A DNA stretch of 64,000 bases from Aplectana chamaeleonis (lineage: Eukaryota > Nematoda > Chromadorea > Rhabditida > Cosmocercidae), in NCBI GenBank assembly GCA_029168955.1, contig JAPDOI010000212.1:558001-622000 (forward strand). The letters run 5' to 3'. Position numbers and translations under genes: made by a program. Each line of letters opens with the position of its first letter. The stretch's first letter is position 1. Under the pieces are notes generated by a model, which searched no databases, was not told the DNA's origin, and was given only the letters and a program-made list of their open reading frames with translations. Positions 10,411-29,771 of this stretch are shown piece after piece.

Positions 10411-11067
10411 GCGCTAAGTTATGCAAAAACGGGGAGCATTTGCCAAACTTGGCAAAAAACCGTCCGATGCTTGTAACTTTTCTGAGCGAAGACGTTTTTG
10501 GGTTCTGAAAACGCTGTCATATTAACAGCTCGAATTCCTACATAATAATATACATTGTGGACCGGTTCTCTATGTTTTCTTCGTAAATTAGATCAAAGTG
10601 GGGCTATCTCGAAATCTGTGCAGACTGAATTTCCAAAATTCTTCATTTATCGGTCTGGGGCTTTCTCAACAAAAGTTCGACTTTTCAGGAAGCTCCCGAG
10701 AGTGTTTAGTGAAGGATTTCGAAAATTCAACGTGTACAGATCTCGATATAGCCCCACTGTCATCCAATTCACGAAGAAAACAGAGATTGCTCTTCTACAT
10801 ATTACTCGTACAATTACTAATCAAAGTTTCGCCGCACCTTGCCGCGCGCGACGTTTTTGTGAAACAACCGCAAAAACAACTTCACTCAAAAACAAAGCTG
10901 TTTTAGGAAACCGGTCCACAATGAATATTATTATGGAGGTATTCGAGCTGTGAATATGATAGCGTTTTCAGAACCCAAAAACGTCTTCGCTCAAAAAAGT
11001 TACAAGCATCGGACGCTTTTTTGCCAAGTTTGGCAAATGCTCCCCATTTTTACAAAACTTAGCGCGG
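10411..11067. repeat. Snap-back palindrome, about 0.66 kb
   Basis: The whole segment is an imperfect hairpin. GCGCTAAGTT at 10411 is mirrored by AACTTAGCGC ending near 11065. GCATTTGCCAAACTTGGCAA, GACCGGTT and GTGGGGCTAT (10602) are all mirrored in the right half. The apparent open frames at 10555-10953 are by-products of the hairpin. Confidence 0.75.
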
Positions 11068-11479
11068 CTATTTTACGTAAATATATGTATGTAAACTAGG
11101 ATTGACTGTAATTAATGGGGGAACACCGGCCCCAAAACCACCTGTTAACACCTAAGAGACCGCGTGTCCACGCTGCGCACGCATGGCCCTTTTGCCCCTA
11201 GGGTCGCGTGTCCACACTGCTCAATCGCGTCATGAGCTCGTTTTTTTATCGTTTTTATAAACAAATCTTCATGTAGCTAGAAGACCCGTACTAAAAAGTA
11301 GTTATAATGCTGGTGGGCAGACGTGAGACACCTTAAAGTTCTTTTATACGGATTCTTTCATGCCGAAAATTCTGGTTCCAAAACCCACAGAATTGATTGG
11401 CCGTGGAGCGCGCAGTCGGTTGCTCAGATTAGCCGTGGGGCGCGCGCTCCCTCAAACTTTAATCAGCAAGTATGTACCT

Positions 11480-11665
11480 AGATAGTATACATCGCTCCCA
11501 CCAGAATATTCGCGATCGATTATCGAATATGTCAGATTTAGTCGAAAGTCAAATATTCGAAGTAGTCCAATTTTTTACATATTCGAAAATCAGATTTTTG
11601 AAAAATCAAAAAATTGACCTGTCGAGAATTGACTTAATCGAGAAAAATCTAAGGAGCCGTTTTTA
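11480..11665. repeat. Degenerate ATTCGAA short-motif array
   Basis: Irregular copies of ATATTCGAA, TTAGTCGAAAG and TTGAAAAATC over about 180 bp, like 6478-6680. Confidence 0.4.
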
Positions 11666-12088
11666 GAACAAAGTGTAAAACAGAAATAGATCACTAACAG
11701 AGTAAGGGGTCCAGAAATTCCGCCCAACAAAAGTATGACAGCCTCAGAATAGATTTGGGTTCCTACCCGGCGAAGTCCCGGATATCACGGTGCCAGAGTT
11801 AGGCTCACGCTGTGATGATCACAGAGGGGGCCGCAGCTTCACAAGTCGGGACGGGAAGGGCCGCAGCCCACTTTCTCTATCATGCGAAAGCAGTTGGCAT
11901 TAAATGGTACAAACATTTGTGAGAAAAATAAATAGAATGAAATTATATATGAAAAACGAATCTTGAATTAGTTTTAAATATAAAAATAATAGTAATTTAT
12001 TGACAAAATCTTCAAATTTCGCTAATTTTATCATCTGAAGATCACACGACTCACAGTGGGGGCTGCACGAAATTTCAAGCTGGAGGTA

Positions 12089-12582
12089 CAGTACCGAGCA
12101 TATTTTTTGCAAAAACGGCGTTTCGCGGCGTTTTTTGAGTTCACAAAGCGCCGCACCGCCATAACTCACTTCAAAGTTGACTAAATGAGTTTTTCAGATA
12201 GTTTTCGTGTTCCTCTCAGTAAGGAGAATGTGATGGTATGTGTTGAAAGCTCATTTAACCCTAGAATTTTGTTGAAAAATGGGTATTTCCTTCTAAAATT
12301 CACATCGACCACAGGTCAAAAAATGACAGATTTCTGCTATCATGACCGTCTGATCAGTTCATTATGAGGGGTTTAGAGGTGCAAATATGCAAATTTCAAT
12401 ACACTTTCGGAGTTGAATCTATCCTTTCGGAACACTATCGTATAGGACTAAATAGAAGCAATCCAGAAATGACTTCAGAATTGAAATTGCACCACTTTGA
12501 AGCAAGTTATGGCGTTGCGGCGCTTTGTGAGCGCAAAAAACGCCGCAAAACGCTTTCTTTGCAAAAAATTTGCTCGGTATTG
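12089..12582. repeat. Inverted-repeat element
   Basis: CAGTACCGAGCATATTTTTT at the left is mirrored by the right end TTTGCTCGGTATTG. The GCAAAAACGGCG, CAAAGCGCCGC and CATAACTCACTTCAAAG blocks are mirrored near 12492-12560. Each arm is about 100 bp, around a 300-bp AT-rich centre. GGGGGC-rich sequences just outside (11826, 12583) may be its true ends. Confidence 0.6.
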
Positions 12583-12639
12583 TAGGGGGCCGCACCTCTC
12601 ACAGACCGAAATCAGTGCCGTGCCTCTCTGATCGGTGCG

Positions 12640-13885
12640 AATCTAGTTTCGGGAAGGGGGTCAGTCATTTAGCACATTTAAGAATGTAACACGACATTAG
12701 CAGATGAAAACTTCGAAAACTATTTTGACTCAATCTTAAATCGCCTTTCTTAAGTGTTTTCAAATTCTTATTTACGGCCGGAGGGAGATTTATGAGCTTC
12801 ACTCGCCATTTCCGTATGCTGAAAAGGCCTGTCTGACAAGACCTGAAAACTCCTTAGGGTTTTTGCTGGTTCAACGTCCTTGAAATAGTCGAAATTTTGG
12901 TTTTCACGCGAAACCTGATTATATGTATCTAATACCTACAGCTTCTCTCCTAGTAACTATGTAAGCCGGTCTGATGGACACGGACCCCGCTGGGCACGCC
13001 GCGAGTTAAAAATCCGATTTCTATGTCTAGCAAACGGCTTTTCTCCTATTTATTTGGTCCACATACATGCTCCAAAATCCAGCAGATCACCAAAACTCAG
13101 GAGAATAAGAAAAATGTTGGACCAAACAATTTAATTTTGGGGGTGACCCGCGATCTGCCTTAAAACGCAGCGAAGCCGAAGTCGTTTTCGCCCAGTTCCG
13201 GGTACTATCCCAGACGAGGAGGGGCGCTCAGGGTTGAGGACAAAAACGAAATGATTGAGAGTTTAGTAACATCATCAATCCAAGTATTTCTACAGAATTT
13301 CCGAGAGAACACTGATTGATAGCGGCATCAAACATCTAACATCAAAGCTCTTCTTAATTTCTGTGAATAAATCATGAATGCTTCCCACCTCGTTTAGGAT
13401 AAAGCTAATTTTTCGAACGATTAGGCGTTTAAAACCTAATTTCGATTTTCCTGAAACAGATTCGTTCGGATTTGAAAATTTGTTATTGCTGAGCTTGTCT
13501 TTCCCTTTCCACTTCAGGAAATTTTGGAACGGATGAGTTTCAAGCTTTTTAAATTCGATTTTTTTAGTGACATTTCGGTTGCTCGATCATCGATTTTCAT
13601 TTTTTAAAATTTCGTTTCCTCAAAAATCCCTTGGAACGAAATTTCATTTTTTTTTGGATTTCGCTCCCTCAAAAACTTCTCAGAACGAGACAGTGAGGCT
13701 AAACCCTTTTGGGAAATGACGATTCAATCCTGCCTGAGTCAAGTGAAGAAGCGAAACAACCGTTTCATCACCTCGTTGTCAAAACAAGTAGTTCACACTT
13801 TCCGTCGCTGCGTCCCATTCGCGTCCATCGAGATTACACAGCGACGTGATTATGACGTCGCTATACTATGAATAACAAAGGTATG
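12640..13885. other. No gene recognised; local simple repeats
   Basis: Mostly unique-looking. 13540-13690 has reiterated CGAAATTTC and CCTCAAAAA units. No exon is supported. Confidence 0.4.
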
Positions 13886-13890
13886 TACGC

Positions 13891-15356
13891 CTAGGCAGGG
13901 TTCATTCGCGCCGCGACACGACTTATAATTAGCCTACGGTTCGATCAAGCGACGTCGCGTCGCGTTGTCTTTAGGAGTTCACAGTGAAAAGGCGCGGCGC
14001 GACAACACAATTCAACACTGCGCGCACTTCGACATGGCGCGCGATTCGCTTTCGCGCGACGTCCATCACGTCGCCATGCAATGCAACGCGACGCGATGGA
14101 AGTCGCGCGAAGGCGAGCTCGTTGCTGATTTTCTCCACCCTATTTTCATTAGCATAACCAAATTTAACAATGAAAACAATAAAATAAACATATCTAGACT
14201 GTTGCTGCTGCTAAAAAAGTTCCGTCTCCTGATTACGCAGAATTGCGTACGCGTGGTCGCTCAACGTTCGCGCATCGTTCACACCTGAATTCCTGCTCTA
14301 CGCGATTTTAGCGCCGCACTGACATGTGCTACCGCGTAGCCCCGCAAAAACTCTAAACGCCGCCCTGGTGCATACCACTCGCGACGCGATAACGCAACAG
14401 TGCAGGTCAGAAATATCGCATTTTAGGCGATTTAGATAACAAACACTGTCGCGTCACTCATCGCGAGAAGTCTGCACTAGGTCATACGGAGCTCCATAAT
14501 GACGCTAAACGGCAAGTGCGACGCCATCAGGTGTGACACGTCAGCGACTCCCAGTGACCGCGTCGCGCTTAGCATCTCTGTTTTCGTCGTGTGCGGCGCG
14601 TTTCACGGACTTTTACTCGTCGCACGCGGCTCTCGGCTTCTGCGGCCTTCAGAGTTTTCGCGGAGCGACGCATTGGTACAGTTGACCGCAATGTTAATAG
14701 GACATGGTGCGGTTGCGGACTAGCACTAAATTACGGTACAATCTGGCACTTTGCCAGATTTCGTCATCGATCGGCGCCAACCGTCGTCTCTCTGCTCACG
14801 AGAATACCAGCTGGCGCTGATCGATGACGAAATCTGGCAAAGTGCCAGGTTCTTACCGTAGTTTTGGTGCGAGTCCGCAACCGCACCATGTAATAACATT
14901 CGGTCAACTGTACATGTTAGTGCGACACGAAAATCGCTTCGCGTAGGAATTTAGGTGTGAGCGCTGGGCGACTACGCACAATTGCGCACGTACGCAATTT
15001 CGCGTAAGCAAGCAACAACAGTTTTTTTAGCCACAGTTCTTTCGTGTTTGTTTGAGTGCAAATGGTGCTAGCTATGCTTTTTTATTGTTTTCATTGTGGG
15101 ATTTGGATGCGTTATTGAAAAAACCCTGAGGAAAACCAGCAACGAGCTTGCCTTCGCGCGAATACCATCACGTCGCGTTGCAATGCAACGCTACGCGATA
15201 GACGCGGAACGATTGTCATTTGCGCGTCAAATCCGATGTATCGCGTCACTTCACTGTGAACACCTTGCGAAGACGCGACGCGACGTCGCCTAATCGATAC
15301 GTAAGCAAATCATAACGTTGCGTCGCGCCGCGAATGAACTCTGAACGCAGCCTTAG
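13891..15356. repeat. Large GC-rich snap-back element
   Basis: The left end CTAGGCAGGGTTCATTCGCG is mirrored, with a short insertion, by CGCGAATGAACTCTGAACGC near 15330-15350. GCGACGTCGCGTCGCG at about 13950 is mirrored at 15270-15290. The arms are unusually rich in CG dinucleotides compared with the AT-rich surroundings. A second palindrome forms the centre. The small open frames inside are palindrome artefacts. Confidence 0.65.
14675..14914. repeat. Central palindrome nested in the GC-rich element
   Basis: TACAGTTGACCG at the left is mirrored by CGGTCAACTGTA at the right. The GACATGGTGCGGTTGCGGAC and CTGGCACTTTGCCAGATTTC blocks are mirrored around a centre near 14795. It is probably a separate transposon inserted into, or forming the middle of, the larger hairpin. 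Confidence 0.7.
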
Positions 15357-15478
15357 GCCGGGATCATACTTTCGGCGACGAGCGAGGCGACGCAAGGCTT
15401 GCCATGAATATCGACCGAAAATCTTAATCCCTGATATGCACTTTTTCTGTCGCGCTTTCTGTGAAGCATGATCCCGGC
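15357..15478. repeat. Short MITE, GCCGGGATCAT termini
   Basis: GCCGGGATCAT at 15357 is mirrored by ATGATCCCGGC ending at 15478. It directly abuts the larger snap-back element. Confidence 0.65.
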
Positions 15479-15479
15479 T

Positions 15480-16478
15480 TTAGATGATACCAGCGATCAA
15501 TCGCCGCGACGGGAAATATAGTTCCGCCCTCTTCCTCATATTCATGCTACTTTTCTCTGTTCATATAACATTTTCTTCTGTCACTCAAATGCCCATTCTC
15601 CGATTTACCGATGACTGATGTAATATGGTTCCAACCGGTTTCATTTAAAAATAAGTGAAGGTTGAGTCACAAATTGATTTTGGGGGTTGGCGGTTAGGAT
15701 TCTTAGAAGATTGTCTGCTGCACCAATTTACCCGACATGATCTTTGATAAAATCTGTTATCAGTTCACCTTCACGATCTCTTCGTTTCACCCTGAACTTT
15801 TGAACTCAACGGACATCTAGATACATATGTAGTACTTTTTTCTAATATTTTCGACATTCATCTGATTTCTCATATTCAAATTTAAAATTTTCTAATAATC
15901 CGACTTTAAATACTGAGTTAGCCACTTTTTTCCTTTTTTTCCTAAAAAATTCTTAGAAAACACTGTTTTGACTTTTTTCGCTGGCTTATTCGGTTTTTAT
16001 GCTCATTGGCTATTACTGTGAAAGAAATTGGAAATTCGGCTCAAAAATTGTGCTTTCATGGCATGTATCTAATAAGCTCGCCGAATTCCTGCCCACCATG
16101 ATGTCGCTTGCTGAATGCAGAACGGCTGAGGGAGGGCAGAGCTGATGCAATCCAATACACATACACTGGTTTACACAGTGACCTCAGTCTGTCTGTGAGT
16201 CGACGCTCAACCGCACTTTGGTGCCATTTCCCTCCTCCCCCTATTTCATAAGGATTCCACACAAATATTGGGTCTGTACTGCGGGTAAGCTGTGAAGAGA
16301 TGTCGACCATCAATGGGGAGAATCAAATGCAGTTAGTACTAATTTTTGTTTTTTTTTATTCTTTATTTTTGCTAAAGCTGAGGTCCAGTGATTGACATGC
16401 GTTAAAATGTATATTTATGTTAGTTATTGAAAGATTTTCACATCTCGCATTTGGACTCATGGCTTTTAGTTTACTCGT
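15480..16478. other. No gene recognised
   Basis: AT-rich sequence. The 85-codon minus-strand frame around 16056-16313 has no recognisable motif or splice context. Confidence 0.4.
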
Positions 16479-16481
16479 TAA

Positions 16482-16824
16482 AGGCAGTGTTCACTATGAT
16501 TTTCGTCCCCAAGTTTTTAACGTAAAACTATGCGTTGGCCTCCAAGTGTAACCAAAACTACGAAGAAACGGCGAGAAACGCACTAAAACGTCGTATTTCA
16601 GTGACATTATTTTATAGCATGGACTAGTTGTCCTGTTGGATGAACATGTTCGTGGTGGTTGTCACCGGTGGAAAATTGGGTCAATCGAAGATAGAAGAAC
16701 ATTTTATACAGAGCAGGATTAGTTAGGGCCCTAAGGAAAGAACGGAGCAATAGGTAGAAGAGAATTGCAAAGGACGGGCCCACAAAAGATTTCATTGTCA
16801 CAACAAACATTTCCTGTGATGCCT
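16482..16824. mobile_element. TTAA MITE, internally deleted copy
   Basis: It begins AGGCAGTGTTCACTATGATT after TTAA (478-481) and ends GTGATGCCT before TTAA (825-828). The interior is the GAACATGTTC subfamily but lacks about 150 bp of the right half seen in 49233-49718. Confidence 0.8.
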
Positions 16825-16825
16825 T

Positions 16826-17436
16826 TAACATGCAAAATGGGGTGGGTTTTTTATCTATAATATACCATTTATTCCACGCGGAAAATCCTCAGAAAGTCAT
16901 CAGTTTTAGAGATTTTACACATATCAATAATTTTTTATTTATAGTTTTTTATTCGTTTAGGCTTGATTTCAATTCAAAAATGATTTTCAAATTATTTTCC
17001 TTTTTCCGAGATTACGCTTTTTCAATCTATTGCTACTATTCTGCTTGCGAAAAAGTCTGCACTCTTTTGTTTTGATTTTTTCCCGATATTTTGTTTTGTT
17101 TGGTAAAGTATAGTGCAGCACCAGGAAAAGCGTTTCGTCCCCTGTTCAATGGTTTTTGTCGTTTAACGAAAAACTCAAACACTCTGGAGTCTGAATAATC
17201 TAAAAATTATTATCTCCAGAGCAGGTTTGGGAAAGCTCTTCATTGAGTTGAAATTTGCATTTTTGTAAAAACTGTAGCTATTGCAATTTCTTCCTCGTGC
17301 ATAGACATTAGCGGACCAAACTCTGCGGTTGAATACGATAAAAAGTTCTTCATTCAAAGATTTTTTTTTGCGATTCATTAACTCTTTTTTTTCAAAATTC
17401 GATTTTTTAAATTTATTTTTGACTTTCGGAAGAAGC
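16826..17436. other. AT-rich, no gene recognised
   Basis: Strongly AT-rich, with short open frames on both strands that lack any recognisable motif or splice context. Confidence 0.4.
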
Positions 17437-17718
17437 ACTGTGCTTATCTGGGCTAAATTCTGGTCCGCAATTGCGTCTCGACACGCTTTGCGGCCGCACG
17501 CCTCCGAGTCAGAAGAGCTTCCAGCGCCGTAGCCGCAGATCTACTGAGTCTAGATGGGTTTTGGAAACTGGAAACAAAGAAAAATCAGAGAAAATTGAAT
17601 AAAAAAGCCACATCGAGTCGGCTTTGGCGCTGGAAGCCCGACTGACTCGAGCGCGTGCGGCCGCAAAGCGTGTCGAGACGCAATTGCGGACCGGAATTTG
17701 GCCTAGATAAGCACAGCA
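17437..17718. mobile_element. ACTGTGCTTCTC family MITE, copy 1
   Basis: About 280 bp with roughly 100-bp arms: ACTGTGCTTATCTGGGCTAA at the left is mirrored at the right. Both arms contain GCAATTGCGTCTCGACACGC and a GCGGCCGCA box. Other copies are at 27475-27748, 29490-29770 and 60380-60660. Confidence 0.8.
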
Positions 17719-18004
17719 TTTGCGAAAAAAATATTGTTGAGTAGTGAGCTCCTTATGTAGTACCGGCAAAACATTTTAGGGCCTCAATGTTTCACGTGTG
17801 AAAGAAACACTTGTTGCAAATTCTCTTAAAATATAACCTTCATTATAAAAAAAAAATGTTGAAGAATTTGGGAGAACCGATATCGATTCTATTATCTAGC
17901 CTTCAGAAGAGTCAAATATCACAACAACAATGGCCGTGTTGGTGCTTCGAATGTTGGCGAAACTAAACCCTCCAAAATATTTACTTGGATCACACATTTC
18001 AAAT

Positions 18005-19239
18005 TTAACTCATTAACGACCACGCCTAATTTTGGGTGGCTGCATGTTCGATCAGCGTGCAATATTTCGTCACCGTATAACGTGTCCCACCGATGGGATG
18101 CTTTCGTTTTATTGTGTCTATATTGTAGCTAGCACCGATGGTCGGAAAGTTTCAGAGTTTGAGCTTCCGAGACGCTTTCGTTATCGAGAAACAATTACTC
18201 GAAACCAAAACGGGGTCAACTGAGCAGCAACGCTATCAGAAAAGTAAACAAGTTACAAACGATCGGTTTCTACTAAGCAACCTAAAAGCTAGCATTATAA
18301 GGAAGAAGGAATTATAAGGAGCTTCTAAAGCTGCTTTACAGTTGTTTTTTTTTGCTCTACTTCAGCCCACCTGATTTTAGAAAATTACTCAGATATCTGT
18401 GGGGAGCCCTTCTGAGGACAATAGACCTGATTTGGTCAGTTATCACTGCGAGAGGGAGAGGAGCGAGACGTCCCCGAAGGGAACGTCTCACCCTCTCCCT
18501 CAAATTATACACAACGATAAGGCGTTCGAAACAGTCGATTCTGGGAAAACAGGGAAGTTCGGGCCACGGTTGTTCACATGGCCTCCCCCCGAGCATGATG
18601 AACGAGAAAACAAAGCCGCAGTGTATACGATGATGCAAACGGGCTAGTCGCCAGATGGTCTCGCACTTCGCAAGTTGAGGGAGCAGACCTGCCATTCAAG
18701 GGCGGTGTAAGGTACCTCTGTCCAGATTACCAGGGAAGATAACAAGTCTCCTCTGTGCTGACAAAGGTGAATACCTTGACCCTATTCCTGCTTTCGAAGA
18801 ACAGGTAACTGTTGCAAACGACGAGTTTCGGGAAGCCGACTTTTGATAAATCAATGACCAATGGGTGATGGGTTGCGACAGCTTGGGGAAGACTGGCGAT
18901 CGGGAGAACAAGGGAAGACCTGCTAGCCGGAGGGCCCCTCCGCCTCCCCTCGATTCGGGGGAAGTTCCCCAGTTGTTTCGAGGGAAGTTCTTCTGTCGTT
19001 CTCGGGAACTTCCCCACGAATGTCTGAGTATGTCGTTGCATTTGACCTACTGATGAACCACGAGGTTTTTGTTAAGGTCTTGGGTAGGTCAAGACATTGA
19101 TCATATGTAGGTTCGAAAGTAGTTTCTTGTGGCGGAGACATCGATTTTCGAAAAGGGTGCCCCACCGGTGGGACACGCGGTCCGGAGTGGTAGCTAACGC
19201 GTGTCCCACCGGTGGGACACGTAGTCGTGAATGGGTTAA
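18005..19239. repeat. Candidate inverted-repeat element with CCACCGGTGG boxes
   Basis: TTAACTCATTAACGACCACG at about 18005 is loosely mirrored by CGTAGTCGTGAATGGGTTAA ending at 19239. Near each end is a GTGTCCCACCGGTGGGACAC-like palindrome (18088 degenerate, 19151-19177, and 19200-19221 perfect). A strong hairpin, CTCCC-rich with GAGACGTCCCC, sits at 18445-18505. Confidence 0.45.
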
Positions 19240-19800
19240 ATGTCAAGTTCAAATATGATCAAGGTTTGTGGGAAACCTTAAGCGCCATGGACTAGAGAAA
19301 GAAATGCGCTTTCGAATGCTGCAGTACACGTTGCTAAACCAAGCTCAACATGTGGATAAAAAATCAAAACAAGAGAGAAGAGCGCAAGATTTCATCCCGA
19401 ACCAAATACTTTTGATCTTTCTAAACTGCAGATAATTCTTATTGTTTCGATCCAAATCTCTACCCCCACCCTCCCCTACTGTCACAAAATTTTTTCAACT
19501 TCGATTATTCTCAAGAGGCCATCGCACTTGCTTTCTTATAGCCTTTCCGTGGTCAGAATGGTCATTTGGAGCTATAAAATTAGTTTCAAATCTGGCTTAG
19601 TTTTTCGTGTGCTCGATTGTTTCTGTTAGCCCTGTGTGCCTTGTTCCTGATTAAGACATGTATGTCCTTAAAAGAAAGAGCTTTCTATACTGATCCTAAA
19701 AATTCCACTGGCTATCCAAATGGACCACTTCGAATGAAGTTATGGCAAAGCGGCACCTTGCAACGCAAAAAGAAGGGGGGGGGGAAACGAAAATTTCATG

Positions 19801-20208
19801 CTCTGCGAGTTTTGGCCGAGGAATAGCCGCGAAATAGCCGAGAAATAGCCTACAAGGCTTCGCAGCAGCAACTGGTGGGCTATTTTTCGGCTTTCCACGA
19901 AACGGACGAGAACTAACCGAGGATTAACCGGGAAACAAATAACCAAAATTAACCAAGACGCAGCCGTCGCCGACCCGCCATCCGGGGCCGCCAGCGGTTG
20001 GGCTCCAGAGGCTGAGCAAGATCCAAGTACCTCAAACTTGGGTAATTCAACCCATGGAGGTGTTGACATCTGAATCGTGCTCCTGGAATGCGTCGTATAC
20101 TTACCTAGAAAGCATTCTTTCTCGGCTATTTTGCGGAGAGCATTATTACGCGGTAATTACGCGACAAGCAGTCATTACGCGGCTATTTCTGGGCTAAAAC
20201 TATCGGAG
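19801..20208. mobile_element. CTC..GAG foldback element, copy 1
   Basis: The left arm starts CTCTGCGAGTTTTGGCC and then carries ATAGCC repeats. The right arm mirrors it (GGCTATTTCTGGGC, AAAACTATCGGAG). The inner arms carry TTAACC-type repeats at the left and TTACGCG repeats at the right. The core CAAACTTGGGTAATTCAACC and GCGTCGTATACTT is shared with 38700-38800, 39140-39230 and (inverted) 40150-40220. It lies about 320 bp upstream of the lactate dehydrogenase start codon. Confidence 0.65.
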
Positions 20209-20521
20209 TGGGCGGTGTTGTATTCAGAGTCTTTTGCGAATTTCCTTGGAGTTCTATCAGCGATTATTAGCAATGATCTGGCCTAATTAATTCCAAATGA
20301 ATTTTCTTGCAGTTTTTGATAATTACATGTTTCTCATTAATCAAACCATTATTAATACTTTTATAAGCAGCAGTAAAACCTAAAGGTCCTTTGAAATCAT
20401 TCAATATGTTCTTTGTTCCTTGTCTTTATTTCACCCACAATTGTTCAGAAAAAATCGTGGTACTGAGCTCACCACAAGAGCTCTATTAATGTTAACACAC
20501 CATGGATTTAATCCTTTATGG

Positions 20522-20527
20522 TTTCAG
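20522..20527 (+). promoter_or_regulatory. Probable trans-splice acceptor of the LDH gene
   Basis: TTTCAG lies one base before the ATG at 20529. This fits a nematode spliced-leader acceptor and argues against the in-frame ATG at 20502. An ordinary upstream exon is the alternative. Confidence 0.5.
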
Positions 20528-20528
20528 T

Positions 20529-28362
<7,834 letters not shown>

Positions 28363-28503
28363 GATGTTTGGAGAATTTAGATCCGACTTGGTGATTTCAT
28401 CGTTCATAATAATTGAATATTTGCATAGTTGATATGATTTGTGAGCTGCAAATCTCACTGTGCTTTGCGAGCGTAATAAGTGTTAGATATTAATAATTAG
28501 AGG

Positions 28504-28509
28504 AATAAA
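28504..28509 (+). terminator. LDH polyadenylation signal
   Basis: AATAAA about 140 nt after the LDH stop codon, followed by a T-rich stretch. Confidence 0.6.
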
Positions 28510-28669
28510 TTGTTTGTTGTTTCATTTTAATTTAGGAACAGCCAAACGTCAATGGATTAAAGCCCCAAAGTTCGTGCATAGAGAAGAGACTGCTGAAATC
28601 GAATCATTGATAAGGGTCTAAAATCACCCACCCATCAAGGAAATCGCGCGAACTTTTTTGGCGCTTTAA

Positions 28670-29163
28670 AGGCAGTGTTCACGATAATCTTCAATTTCGA
28701 GATTATTCGCAAAATCGATATATTGACCCCCGGGTAGAACTAAAATGACGGAGAAGCTGAGAAAACGGACCAGAACGGCACTAAATCCTTTTCTCTCACC
28801 ACGCCACTTTACTCTCACAGGAACTGTTCGTTGTGACGATGAAATATTTTTTGGACCCGTCCTTCGCTATTTTCTGCTTTCTGTCACTCCGTCCATCCCT
28901 TCGGACCCTAACTAATGCTGTTTTACATAAAACAGTTTTCCATTCTCGACTGACCCCTTTTTCAACCGGTCACAACCACCGGGAACATGTTCATCTAATC
29001 GGACAACTAGTCCAGGCCAGAGAATAGTGTCACTTTAATACGGCGTTTAATTGCGTTTCTCGCCGTTTCTTCGTAATTCTATCGTAATTCTGGTAACACC
29101 CGGAGGCCAACGCTTTGTTTTATGTGAAAAACTCGGAGATGAAAATCATCGTGAACACTGCCT
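28670..29163 (-). mobile_element. TTAA MITE, GAACATGTTC subfamily (full, inverted)
   Basis: Flanked by TTAA at 28666-28669 and 29164-29167. The ends are AGGCAGTGTTCACGATAATC and the mirrored GATTTTCATCGTGAACACTG. The interior is the reverse complement of 49233-49718. Confidence 0.85.
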
Positions 29164-29302
29164 TTAATCCAGTTTTGGAGTTCTAGACATCTTCAATCAA
29201 TCATGGCAGGTGCTTTGAAGGCAGCGCCCACGATCGTTAACGCGTTTGTGGGTGGTAGAATAAGTACAATAAATAAACCACATGCATCGACAACGGTGGG
29301 AT

Positions 29303-29405
29303 TCAGGGATGTGCGGAATTTTCTGTTTTCTGCCCATTTTTGGCCATTTTTTTCTGTTTTCTGTAAAAATGGGCAAACTTTGGCAGAAAACAGAAAAACC
29401 GTGAA
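29303..29405. repeat. TTTTCTGTTTTCTG motif repeat, inverted
   Basis: TTTTCTGTTTTCTGCCCATT units are followed by their mirror, GGCAGAAAACAGAAAAACC. A related block without the clear mirror is at 30930-31012. Confidence 0.5.
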
Positions 29406-29489
29406 CCGCGATTTCTAGCAGGATTGCTCTTGGGGCCAAAGGTCGGATTCATCAAAGGTGAGTCAATAGATTGAGGGTTAATGCAATCT

Positions 29490-29770
29490 ACTGTGCTTCT
29501 CGAGGCCAAACTCCGGCCCGCAGTTGCGTCTCGGAACGCTTTGCGGCCGCACGCGCTCGAGTCTGTCGAGTTTCCAGCGCCAAAGCCGACTCGATGTGGC
29601 TTTTCTCAAACAGTTTTCTCCAATTTTTATAGTCTCCAGTTTCCAAAACCCACCTAGAGTCAACAGAGCAGCGGTTGCGGCGCTGGAAACTCTTCCGACT
29701 CGGGAGCGTGCGCCCGCAAAGCGTGTCGAGACGCAATTGCGGACAGGAATTTGACCCCGAGAAGCACAGT
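29490..29770. mobile_element. ACTGTGCTTCTC family MITE, copy 3
   Basis: Flanked by T at 29489 and A at 29771 (TA target). The arms are as in the other copies, with GCGGCCGCA at the left and a mutated box at the right. Confidence 0.8.
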
Positions 29771-29771
29771 A

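Noticed and set aside
20502..20528. In-frame upstream ATG for LDH (nine extra codons)
   Set aside because: A TTTCAG acceptor lies between it and the conserved MAATYQ start, so those codons are probably removed from the mRNA.
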